Shown: positions 37,377 to 48,006 of the stretch, one piece after another
Numbering within the stretch: the stretch's first letter is position 1
How the letters are laid out: every line of letters starts with the position of its first letter
From: Fusarium oxysporum f. sp. lycopersici 4287
Taxonomy: Eukaryota; Ascomycota; Sordariomycetes; Hypocreales; Nectriaceae
Assembly: GCF_000149955.1 (NCBI RefSeq)
Contig: NC_030993.1
Span: 3,402,743 to 3,466,742, forward strand
Reading direction: 5' to 3'
Length of the DNA stretch: 64,000 bases
Made by a program: the position numbers and the translations under genes
The notes under the pieces: generated by a model
The model's database searches: none
What the model was told of the DNA's origin: nothing
Seen by the model: only the letters and a program-made list of their open reading frames with translations

Positions 37377-37745
37377 TCACGCAGAGCAAGGCGGTCGGCC
37401 ACCACGACCTGACGGTCGAATTCGTGCTGGTAAGTATTCGTGCTGGTAAGTACGTTCATAGTGCGACTGGCGGTCTCCGTTGCCGTCTTTGAACTCTCCG
37501 AGCATGCTGCGCGACTTCACAACGACAGTCCATGGGTCGTCCTTGATGGTGGGGATGAGTTCCCAAGGCTCGGTGGCGTCCTCAGGGTGGATGACTGTGC
37601 TCTCCTTCAGGTCACGGTCCTTTTCTTCGTCGGAGGGGCCCTTGATCAGAGTGGTCACCTTCTTGACCAGCATGGAGAACATGCTGGGCTTTGTGCACTC
37701 CGCGGGCCACTTGAAGGATGGGTCAGATGGCATCTGCATTCCCAT
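37377..37745 (-). CDS. Small uncharacterised protein, 122 aa, C-terminus altered by a 16-bp tandem duplication
   Basis: ATG 37745-37743; the frame as assembled stops at 37377. The body (MGMQMPSDPSFKWPAEC... VKKVTTLIKGPSDEEKDRD... DPWTVVVKSRSMLGEFKDG) is polar with no signal peptide. After SHYERTYQHE the reading continues as a Pro/Arg/Gly-rich tail. A direct 16-bp duplication on the plus strand (37420-37435 and 37436-37451, unit ATTCGTGCTGGTAAGT) causes a +1 shift. The frame beyond it that would follow a single copy is a charged helical segment (FDRQVVVADRLALREAKMR) ending at TAG 37354-37352. So the present tail is probably a recent length variant or assembly artefact. The family is unknown. 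A weakly similar small gene lies just upstream (38223-38492). Not an intron effect: no usable splice pair spans it. Confidence 0.6.
   Translation of the reverse strand: MGMQMPSDPSFKWPAECTKPSMFSMLVKKVTTLIKGPSDEEKDRDLKESTVIHPEDATEPWELIPTIKDDPWTVVVKSRSMLGEFKDGNGDRQSHYERTYQHEYLPARIRPSGRGGRPPCSA
37420..37451. repeat. 16-bp perfect tandem duplication inside a CDS
   Basis: ATTCGTGCTGGTAAGT occurs twice without gap. Sixteen is not a multiple of three, so the frame shifts. Confidence 0.97.
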
Positions 37746-38222
37746 GATGGCGGTTGAGTCGGTGTGTTGGTGTGTTGGTGTGTTTGGTGTTGTCGTGGCC
37801 GAAGAGTCCTAGGACAGTGAAGAAGGCTGTTGCGTCCAAGTTGAGATGTGCAGGTTAGTGTTTGGTGATATCTGTAGCCGGGGAGTCCTGGGGATAGCGT
37901 AGAAGGTTGTCGTATAAGGCGTCCAAAGTTGGGTGTGTAGTTGGTGTTGGTAGGTTGGTGTTGATGGTTGCTGATCTCAAGGAGTCCGGGTGGAAGTGAG
38001 GTCGAGGATGACTGAAGGAAAGAAATGAGAGTTGGATTTGGCCAGAGACATCGAGAATATATACGCTCAATCTCGAGGCGATGGCTGCTTCGTCGCGAGA
38101 TCTCTTGTTCTACTGGCACTGGCGAGTTTCGTCGAACAGCCAGCATATCTCTCTGTCCCTACCAGTCCATACACCTGCGCAACTGGAAATCGCAGTGGCA
38201 GCACAGTCGCCAAGCTGGCAGC
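37746..38222. other. Short intergenic region between two small minus-strand genes
   Basis: Promoter side of the 122-aa gene. Contains a TTGGTGTG short repeat at about 37760-37795 and several GTTGGTGTTG motifs to 37970. No gene seen. Confidence 0.5.
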
Positions 38223-38492
38223 CTAATTCATCCACCGTCGTGAATACAGGAGATCCTCCTGTTCGCGCGCATTCATCTCGAGCTCCTCGCTCGAAGTGCG
38301 ATTGTCGTCGCTGTTCGCGAGATCACCATCGAGTTCATCATGATCAACGAAATCCCACTCTTCACCGGTCTCTGCATCTGTAATAGTGATGCTGGGGTTG
38401 CTACAGAGTTGGTACTTGGGCATCTGCTCCTTGACATGCTGCTTGGGGGTCTTGGAGAAGATTGGCCAGAGGGTGTTTTTGAGGCTGGACAT
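38223..38492 (-). CDS. Small acidic uncharacterised protein, 89 aa
   Basis: ATG 38492-38490 (a GTG lies one codon upstream), stop TAG at 38223. Polar, acidic in the second half (DAETGEEWDFVDHDELDGDL; SSEELEMNAREQEDL), no cysteine pairs or signal peptide. The N-terminal layout (short hydrophobic start, PIFSK, then Thr/Ile before an ETGEEWDFV acidic patch) is loosely like the neighbour at 37377-37745 (TVIHPEDATEPWELI), suggesting an old tandem duplication. That similarity was judged by eye only. Function unknown. Confidence 0.5.
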   Translation of the reverse strand: MSSLKNTLWPIFSKTPKQHVKEQMPKYQLCSNPSITITDAETGEEWDFVDHDELDGDLANSDDNRTSSEELEMNAREQEDLLYSRRWMN

Positions 38493-38879
38493 CACGGGAG
38501 GCTTGCTTGGTGGCCTTGCGGCTGGCTTCGGAGGGAGAGGCGAGAGTAATCATGATTGCGATGGTGTCTTGTTACCGAGTTACTGGAAGTTGTTGATGTT
38601 GATGGTGGTGCTGGTTTGGCAATCAAGGCACTCGTCGCAGTATGCTCGGGGCACAAACAGAAGCCCAGGAGGCGGAATAGAGTTGACGAGAGAAAGTAGC
38701 GATTGCATAGTAATTGAATGGCAAGTGTTGTGTATTTATTGCAGGTATTGAGAGTGAATCAGCGTCCTTGGCCATTGTTCCCGATCAGTTCGCTGATCCG
38801 AGCGGCTTGTGTGTGAGCAGTGGCAACCGCCGCAGAGGAATTGGCAGGCTAGAGAGCTCTATTATTAGTGCAACAAGAG
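38493..38879. other. Upstream region of the 89-aa gene
   Basis: About 390 bp without a gene, leading into the tandem array. No structure recognised. Confidence 0.4.
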
Positions 38880-40990
38880 TCAGAAAACCAATTGGAACCT
38901 CCGAGAGAATGTTAGATGAGCTTTTGATGACAATGGTGGTTGAGGGCTGTTCAATTGAACATCGCTGCGCTAGGGCGGCTGTTCCATGACCTCAGTTTTC
39001 TCGCAACAGAACAATGGAAACAAATCGCGCATGCTTGGACATACTCTAGTAAGCCGAGTGATATAGGATATTGCGAAATTCAGGTCTAAAGAGCATTCGT
39101 TGGCCGCCAGCAATGGAGTGGCTCGATGGTGATGATTGGCGACTGACCAGCGGAACGAGAGCAGCGACATCACAACAAGGCATTTCTTAAGACCGATTCA
39201 CTCTAGCGAGCCTCAATAGATATAAAAGAGATCCTGAGATTGTACGCCGAACAGTTTGTCTCCATATCTTTGATGTCGAGGATGGCAGTCTTGGACTCTC
39301 ACAGTATCAGGGAGAGTCTTACGGCGGACCTCAGCTTGCTGCAACAGAACATCGGAGATGAGTCGCAGTTCTTTAGACAAGACCTAATGGAGCGGGAGAT
39401 ATAGGATATGGTGAGTACCAAGTCAAAAGAGCTTTCGTTTATCATGCGTGATATGGTGTCTAGACGATGAAGGCTGGCGATTGACGATTATGCAGCAGAA
39501 CGGCGAGCGAGGACACCACAATAAGCGCCCCAATTGGGCTGATTTCACTTAGTTAGCCGTAGAGATACTAAAAAGAGCCCTCAAATGAGTACGTGACAGT
39601 TGATCTCATTATATTTGATGTTTGGGACGGCAGTGTTGACCAATCTCGCAGCATCAGTGAGAATGTTGTCGCGGACCTCAGCTTGCTACCACAGAACATT
39701 TAGGACGAGTTCAGCTTCACTACAGATGCTATAATGACCAAGGTGATACAGGCTAGTAAAAAAACTAAGTTAATAAGCTGTCGTTCGTATAAGCAATGTG
39801 TCTCGACGGTGATGGTCGACAACAGACGATTGCGCACCTGACGACGAGCCGAGACACCACAACAGACGTTTCAATTGACTACTCTGAATTCAGTGAACAC
39901 TAATACACATAAGAGGCATCCATTAATCGGTGGAAGGGAAGTTAATCTCAACATATTTGATGTTGGAGCCATGAGACACGGTGACTGAGAGTCTTGATCA
40001 GTCTCGCGACATCAGCGAGATGAACATAGCAATTCCTGGCAACAGAACAATTGATATGATCTGTATTACCTCGACACATACTCCAATCGGTCGAGCGATA
40101 CTCTAAATTGTAGCAGTCAAGCAATAGAGCCTTTATTCGCTATTATTCGATATGGTGCCTTGCTGGTCACGATTAAGGATTGCGTACAGAACGACAAGCG
40201 ACGACAACAAAACATGGTGCCCAATGGACTGTACTCACTTCAATGAGTTTTAACATACATAAAATTGATCCCCTAATCATTAAATGAGCATTTAATCTCA
40301 ATTGATTTGATGTTGGGGTCGTTGGGCGCGGTAATGGCAGTCTTCGGCCAGTTCCATAACGTCACTGAGAATGGATCGTGGAACTCAGCGCGGAAAGGGT
40401 AGAATAACAATATAGATGAGTCACGATCCCTCAGACATACTCTATTAAGCCATGAGATACATAATATTACTAAATCTGGGTTAGTAGAGCTTTTGTTCGT
40501 CATGGGAAGACATGCTGCTTCGATGGTCGATTGACGATTGTGTACACAACGACATCACAAGAAGATGTGCAATTGAAAGAACTCATTATAGTGAGTCTTC
40601 GCACATCCAAACTGATTCCATAGTAAGTAAGTGAGTAGTTTATCTCATTATGTTCCTGTTTGTGCCCGTTCAGCGCGATGACGGCCGTCTTGGCCAGTCT
40701 CGTCGAGAATGTTGTCACGGACCTCGATTGGGAGAAGGCGGCAACTCATGGCAACAGAACAATAAATATTGCTAGAGTTATACTAGTCACCATATAGTAG
40801 ACTGAGCGACACAGGCTATCACAGAAGCGAAGTCAATTGAGCCCATTTGTTCGTCGCGGGTGATGCTTCCATGGTCAATTGACAAACACGCAGCGAGACG
40901 ATGAGCCGCAACATCACAACAGGACATTCCGATCGCCAAGCCTCTCTCCAGAAAGTCATAACCCCTTCTACTTGGCACTATAAATTGGTT
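38880..40990. repeat. Degenerate tandem array, period about 350 bp, about six copies
   Basis: GCAACAGAACA-like anchors occur at about 39003, 39341, 39688, 40039, 40400 and 40751 (spacings 338-361). TTTGATGTT anchors occur at about 39270, 39615, 39958 and 40306 (spacings 343-348). Each unit also carries GAGAATGTTGTCGCGGAC-like and GACGACACCACAACA-like segments. Copies are diverged, with scattered substitutions and small indels. No open frame runs through successive units. Confidence 0.8.
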
Positions 40991-41039
40991 TATGTATAGT
41001 TTATCTCTCTATCTTCCTTCCTATGGACATCAAGCAGCG

Positions 41040-41600
41040 AGCGACTCGTGCTGTCGCAGTTGGCAACGCTGCATTTCACGACAATGACTGCCAATTCGGA
41101 TCAACCATCTTCATGGGCCCACGTGAAGTTATACTCACTTAGCTCTCTCAAGCTTCTTACTTGGTCGCATCCGCGACGTGCGGCTCTACGACAATGTCCT
41201 CGTGTCTTGTCGCGATTGAACCAACTCGCCAGCATCCCATTTCATGACATTGACTGGCATCATGGACAAAACATCGTCAAAGCTCAAATGAATGAATCTC
41301 AATTGAATCTCTCGAGGCCTAAGCTAACCTGGGTTGTAATTGCGATATGTGTTTCTGCGACAGTGTCTTCCTGCGTGTCCAGTCACGACAACGCTGTCGC
41401 GCGCATCACTGACACTTCATTACACGATGTCAACTGCTATGCTAGACAAATGATGATGAAGAACTTAGACCTCTTAGCTTTTAATTATTTCTCTTGAACG
41501 CTCGACTTTGCTCGGCTGCATCCGCGATATGCGGCTCTGCGATAATGTCCTGGTGTTGAACGACGAGCAACGTGGTCGCAATTGAACCAGCCCTCAGATG
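41040..41600. repeat. Second tandem repeat, 351-bp spacing
   Basis: GCATCCGCGAYRTGCGGCTCT occurs at 41167 and 41518, each followed by CGAYAATGTCCT and a GTCGCRATTGAACCA motif. The spacing of 351 bp is the same as in the neighbouring array, but I could not align the two units convincingly. The 149-codon plus frame here (41048-41497) begins at a non-ATG codon and lies wholly in repeat. Confidence 0.65.
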
Positions 41601-44600
41601 CTCGCCTCACTTCATCTCACTCCAACTCATCCACGCGGCGTCAAATCCGCCGAAAGTGAAAAGATGATTAATTGAGATTCAATTTCTGTTTCACTGCCTC
41701 TCATCAAATCTCAATTCCTGACTCACGATCCGACATCACGGCGTCTCGACCCCCTCGTCGGCCGACACGGAGCCGGACCTCAAGCTCAATCACCAACGAC
41801 TAACGACCAACACGAAGTACAGCAGCACTTCCGCTTACATAGTAGATCTCAATTCCTTCAACCTGAGACCGCTAAAAAAGAACCACCGCATCAAACCCCC
41901 CCGCCTCTTCCGGCATCGCAGTTCTCAACCAGCAAGAGCACGAGTTTCGCGCATGCACGGGATAATAATAGCCAGCCACCTCCACTCTGTCAAAAAATTA
42001 GCGCGCGATGCCATGTGGAAAAAGCGCCAAGATCTTCAACTCGACCTTAATGTCACCGGATGCGTTAGACAGTGGATCAAACTCATATCAATCTCACAAT
42101 TGTTCAATGAGATTATGCCTCGTGCCAATTAACTTCACCGGTGTGTCCCAGATCCAAAGATTAAAAATCGCGGCTCCGAGTTGTCCGGTCCACGGTGTCA
42201 AGACCGCACAGCAAAAATTTCTTACACATGGCTTAGGCATCTTTGACGTTTGCGTCTGGAACGGGCTACGACCAGGATAAGTTCTCCTCTCTGAATCTTG
42301 GCTACGAATCAAGTGGATCTCAACTCATTGCTAGATTGGCGAGCTGAAGGCACCGTATAGCCCAGAGCAGAAAGGAAGAGTGTTGATCAGTGGGCGGAGC
42401 GGGATGTTACAGGGCGAGGTGAGATTCGGCAAACAACAGAGAGAGGGAGATCCTGCAGTGTTGTCTTGGCTAAATGAAGAGGGGGGGGGGATTAAACTGC
42501 GTTACGCAGTGAAGGATGCATTGGCGTATGATGTCGATGCACGTAAAGCAAGGAAAAGATGGCAACGAAAGAGGATGTGATCAGAAAAGACCTTTTGTCG
42601 CAAACGAAAAAAGGAATAGGGTGGCTGATTAAATTACATGGGGAAGTGTTCGTTCGTTTGTTCGTGCACGAATTTATGAGACATCATGTTTTCTCGCTGT
42701 TGGTGTCACATCTACCATCCGGGGTCGAACACGAATTGAGGGGGAAGCTAAAGTGGCAGAGGCCTCAAGACAAACGGCCAACGCCAACACCAACATTTTT
42801 GTCTCAGCGTAGCATTCACTCAATTAGAGACACACAAGAAAAAGGAGAAGGAATGTCTTGAGTTACAGCACATGAACGCCACAGCGGAACAACGTTTGAC
42901 AAAAAACGAAAACGACACCCTCGTGAATTGGGGATCAAAGCTTGGGTAGCTTAGCTCATGTGGAGACGAGACGAGAGAGAAGAGGACAGAGCTTCCCCCG
43001 CCCGGCCGAGCGAGCACCAACTGAAGCATGAGCTTATGCAGGGTTCCATTGTGTGTACCCAGCTTCAATTGAGTCTTGGGAAGAGACGAAATAGCTTCAG
43101 GTCGTACAAGGAAGAAAAAGGCTTGGGTGACATCACCTCCCCCTCGAACGATTGAGGGGAAATGACAAGGACTAGATGAGGAAATGGAAAGAGTCGAGAT
43201 GATCGTGTTGCGATCAACGAAGCACAGACACCGGACGCTGCCGTAATCGAACCAAGAAATGTGACAGAGGAGATTGACTTTAGATTGCTCCAGTCAAACG
43301 ACAAAGACCAGATACTACGTAGATGAGAGGGACGGGTTGAGATGAAATGTCAGAGCTTGTGAAGCAACTACCGTAAAAAGAAAAGAGAGCCTTTGCCGTG
43401 ACAATGTCATGTATTTTGCAGTGAGAGTCAATTTGCGCGGAGAGAGAGAGAGAGAGAGGGTAGCATTCCATTGACACACACTGGTTTATGGAAATGGTTA
43501 GCCGACGCGGCCCGCTGCAGGGACGTTTTACGCCGCGCCATGTCACAAAAAACAAAAACCAAAAAAAGCCAGAACCAACACGGAATTCCTCCCTCTAAAC
43601 TCAATGTAACTGTGACTGATTCAGCTGCGCGAGCCCGTGAATTAAAATTTGTGGCTGATTTAGAAAAGCACGGGCAAAGGAATGAGATTGAGTCAAGATG
43701 CTATGCCTCATGAAAAGTGCGGATCCGAAGGCTGATTGATAGCTTGACACGCTAGGACAGGGCTGATTGATGGCATCCCAATTTCTGTGGGGATGATCAA
43801 GGGATTGACACTTCAACGTCATGTCGATCCTTCACCAAGATATAAAAAATAAAAAAAAACAAGAAAAACGAGAACGAAATACGATAGTGAAGAGGATCAT
43901 ATCAGAATGAACATCTGCAATTGCCCGTCACTTACCCATCGTGATGACAAGTCCCTGCTGCCCAAATACCTTCAACGTCACCGTGTTTCAGCCCTCCCTC
44001 TCTAAAGATGCCACTAGCCGCGCCGCGAGATGCCGCAAAAGACGCCGCAAGCTCTCCTCACCCCTCTTGGTGTTCCTCTCCCGCTTCTGTAACTCTACGG
44101 TGAAGACCCGGTGAATCTCAGAACGCGCCGATAATAAAAAAGGTACGACGAGGCCCGCGTTTAAATGGCGATTCCCGAAACACCGTTCTCGTGATACCGT
44201 AAAACACACCATCAAACGGACGACGAGAGGCACGTTTCGACGATTATTTCCCGCGATGCAGCCCAGGTCCCCTCGCACCGAAAACTTAGTAGGGGAGTAC
44301 ATCTAGCCTAACACGTGCCCTCCGTTCCGGCCCCCTCCGCTCACGCGTTGGGTGGGCAGGTCAGTCCAAAATGGGCTGTTAGCAAAATCAGGCCACTTTT
44401 CATCGCAATCCCGGTTATTCCACCACCACGGGTGAAATCTCAACGATGGGGGGGGGGGTTTTAATGATGTGCAGCGTTTGAACTTGCTTTGTTCCCGGGA
44501 CAGCGGACGGGAGGCTGCTTTAGTGGTGAATCATCGACCCATTGCGACGTAATTGATCCGAGGAGCTGTGACGATTTTGTGTATATTCAGAGATTCATTG

Positions 44601-46700
44601 AGGTAATTATACGGATCAACATACGGGCAAGGTGAAGTTTCGGGAGAGAGTCAAGATTGCTTGGTGGATGAATTGAGATCGCGGGTATAGACAGCAGAGA
44701 TAAGATGGAGGTTGATTGAGAACAGACGTCGACATGGGGGTTTTAGGTTGCATGCACGGCATTCAAACAGAGTGGGAACGAAAACATGTGTCTGTCTGTA
44801 TACCCTCACATTTTGCATCCAATTCTCGTTCCTGGATGCATTTAGCTTTTAAATGTATCCGCTTCATCTACGCGACGATAGCACAATCCCTGACACCCGA
44901 CCGGTCTCGACCATCAATTGATCATATCAGCATGTTTTAAATCTGCATGTTACAATTATTTCCCGACAATTGTCTCACAACGACTCCATCTTCGGTGTTC
45001 GCCAAAAACATTTAGAACGTTTGGTTGACCTAGGCCTCGGGATGTTTTTTTTTTTTTCTTTTAACCCACGAAATGTCCAACGGCGATTGACCTCGCCACG
45101 CTGCGCGGAACAGTGCCGGGGGAGCTCTTTGGACGAGGGGGGCGTCTGGATCGATAGGCGAGGAGCGAGTTTTGTTCGCTTCGGTGAATGCGGATTTGCT
45201 TCTGAAGAAAGAAAGAGACGGGAAACGTTTAGTGCTGTTTTATTTTTATTTTTAATTCTAGCCTTGAGTTTTACTGGGCTGAGGCTGATGGTGGATACGT
45301 CTCACGAATTATTGAATCCTTTTGATGGATATGCTTAAGAAATGGCCGCGTAGCGCAGTGCCTGAGTGTTAGCCCGCATATCAATTGATGTGTTACATTC
45401 ACCGTTGGAATAAAAAAAAAATGCGTGTCTCGGCACAAACCCAACGCCTCAGACGACAATGTCTTGAATGATGATAACAACGTCGGTTAGAGACAGCTTT
45501 GACATTTCGCTACGGGATCAACGGGCAGCTTCTTTTGCAAACGGCGAGCCAGAAATGATTGACTCGCGAGTCATGATTGGGCGGCACGGACAGTCTGACA
45601 GCTCTGAACAGGGATCAGTGCTGTTCTGGACCTTCTGGAAATTCCGAGGCGCATCGGGTAAGGAATTTCTGACAGCTTCTCAATTGCATTAAACCCAGAA
45701 GCATTTTTAATTCGGTAGTTGGGTATACCACGACGTGTCAACATAAATGTCAATACGTGGGTAGAGAAAATGCAGGTAATTGGCACAGCGGAAATCTTCA
45801 ACAGCCTCGCTTGCATCCTCGCACAGGGCACTCGTTGACTTTGGTGACAACCATTGAATTCTAGAGCGCGCCGACACCGTCGATCAAAAACGGACCGGGG
45901 AGCAGTTCAGCCGCTGGGAATAACAATTCGTTTGCGCATGTGCGTGCGTGCGTGCAGCATCTGTCAGTAGCCGCTGAGCTTGAGCGTTTGACTTGGACTC
46001 AGAATAAAACAGGGCTATTGAGATCTCGATGAGAGATGTACTTGTGAGAATCCCATTCCCAATTACAGGGGGTCGCCGAGGTGAACAATCCCTGGTGAGA
46101 GAGTGAGCTTCAGACGGAAGACGGAGTGCGAGGACCCCCGAAAAACGAGCGAGAGAGAAATGAAAAAAACGACCCATGATGGTATCAAAAGTGGTCAATC
46201 AACTTGCCCATCCTCTGAATCCCATCCCATGGCCCATGTGCTGTCTTCCGTGCCCGTTTGTCCCCCTTCCCGGCTCAGTTATCCTTAGCTTAGCTACCAC
46301 CCCCTGGCAGCATCCTTAGTGCTACCCCCCGCCAAGCTCGGCAGCCCCCGCCGCTCGACCTACGGGTCGTATGACGCGGAACAGACTCGTCGGGCGCTGT
46401 CGCTCTTGCTAGCAACTTGAACAGCGCTCCTCTTATTTATTTTATTTTGTTCTAGGTTGTCTATATATCGCTTGCCCCGTCTGACCATTTTCGGTTTCTG
46501 GAAGCACAGCATCGATATCTGAATAACATCACAGTCCTCTCACCACCTGCACACCACGACCTCTCCATCTACAGCAGTATCTCGTCTCACCATCTGGCAC
46601 CCCCTTAAACATATCCACACGCCCCGAGCATAAAGATACAATATCACCACCTCAGCCTTTCAAGCACCACCATCAGTCAACCATCGACTCTGCAAACCTC
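41601..46700. other. 5-kb gene-free region upstream of the bHLH gene
   Basis: No convincing gene. Holds a poly-G run (42481-42490), a (GA)n run near 43439-43458, a second poly-G run near 44449-44458, a poly-T run near 45047-45058, and a tRNA-like 5' fragment at 45344-45360. The last ~350 nt are pyrimidine/CA-rich and probably the 5' leader of the bHLH gene. Confidence 0.5.
45344..45360 (+). other. tRNA-like 5' fragment (acceptor and D-arm start only)
   Basis: GGCCGCGTAGCGCAGTG looks like the first 17 nt of a eukaryotic tRNA (5' acceptor strand, U8/A9-type spacing, D-stem start). What follows has no anticodon arm or TTCRA box, so this is not a complete tRNA gene. It could be a relic or chance. 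Confidence 0.3.
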
Positions 46701-46704
46701 ACAA

Positions 46705-48006
46705 TGGCCCGACATATCATTCGACTACTTTGATCATCCCCAGAACAAACAGGTATGTTTTGTCGGTCCTTTTTACCCTTACAGCACAACGAACCTTACA
46801 TAAACCCTGGCCCAAAGAACCCTTGTCGTGTGGTTTTTTTGACGTCTGGGGCATTTGCATTGTTTATATGGCACATGTTTCCCCTCCCTCATCCCCCCCT
46901 CACCTCACCTCGCCTCATCTCAGCCCACTCTGCCCAATTCGAGTTACTCAACGGTCAACATCTACAAGTCCCATCTATCAATCTCATCTCTATATCAAGA
47001 CCCTCTCACCACAACTCACACCATTTACTCTCTACTCTACCATCTCATACAAGCTCATTGTCTTGATCACGTCTAACATTGACATCTTCAGCACCTTGTT
47101 CCTACATCCTTCTACGACCCTGCAGACTTCAGCGGTGATTCGGCCCATTCTCCCGACTCACCACTCTCGCCCGTCTTCAACAACCCATATCAGCTCCCCG
47201 TCTCAAACGATTGGGTCAACTGGGACGACAAGGCTACGCTATCACCTGATCTCGACGCCCTCCCCAAGCAAGAGCCCTTTGAAGGCATCAACCTCTCCAC
47301 CATCCCATCAAGGAACAGCATGGAGCTCAGCCCCGCCATCAACCCACACGACCTCTCCGGCACCATCCCCGATGCCGTCCCCTTCGGCAGAGTAGGTCTG
47401 AATGACATCGACACTCAGCCTCTCTTCCAAACTCCCATCCCCTCCATCTCCTCTCAACCTCCTCATCTTCAGTCCAACATGATGCACTCTGCCTCCAACC
47501 CATCTCAGATGTCCTCCTCCCTCAGCAGCATCAACTCCAAGGATGCCAACGGTCGATATCCCTCCCGCAAGCGCAAGTCCTCCGGCTCCGGAAGCTCTTC
47601 CTCCCGCTCATCTACCTCTCCTCCACCCGCGACGCGTCGCCACTGCTCTCCTCCCAAGAAGACAGCCCATAACATGATCGAGAAGCGATACCGCACCAAC
47701 CTCAACGACAAGATCGCCGCCCTTCGCGACTCCGTCCCCGCTCTCCGCGTCATGGTCCACCGTCTCGAGCAGCCCTGCACCGAGAACATGGACGAGGACG
47801 CCGACGAGGATCTCGGTGGACTCGCACCAGCACACAAGCTCAATAAGGCCACCATCCTCAGCAAAGCGACCGAGTACATCGCGCATCTCGAGAAGAAGAA
47901 CAAGAGCCTCGCCCGGGAGAACAGTCAGCTACGGAATCGCGTTGAGGGATTCGAGATGATCGTCATGTCGCGAGATCAGGGACCCCCAGCAGGAGTCTGG
48001 GCATAG
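46705..48006 (+). CDS. bHLH-leucine zipper factor with SREBP-type tyrosine; 5' end unresolved
   Basis: The main exon is 47092-48006 (304 codons plus stop). An upstream exon ending at 46752 (WPDISFDYFDHPQNKQ) joins in phase 0 across a 339-nt intron (GTATGT...atcttcag, branch TCTAAC). The bHLH lies near the C-terminus: HNMIEKRYRTNLNDKIAALR, an acidic loop, KLNKATILSKATEYIAHLEK, then a short zipper. The tyrosine in EKRYR is the SREBP-family hallmark. No transmembrane helices follow, so it resembles the SrbB type rather than a membrane-bound SREBP. Upstream are Ser/Pro-rich activation-like segments. No in-frame ATG is found in the upstream exon before a stop (TAA near 46605). The only nearby ATG (46704) opens a 9-codon frame in another phase. 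An earlier exon, a non-AUG start or an assembly error must supply the start. Confidence 0.75.

Noticed and set aside
41048..41497. 149-codon plus-strand frame
   Set aside because: It starts at a non-ATG codon and lies entirely in the 351-bp repeat, with no domain seen.
42388..42404. CAGTGGGCGGAGCGGG as a possible mimp end
   Set aside because: Lacks the GCAAWAA part of the mimp repeat, and no partner end is nearby.
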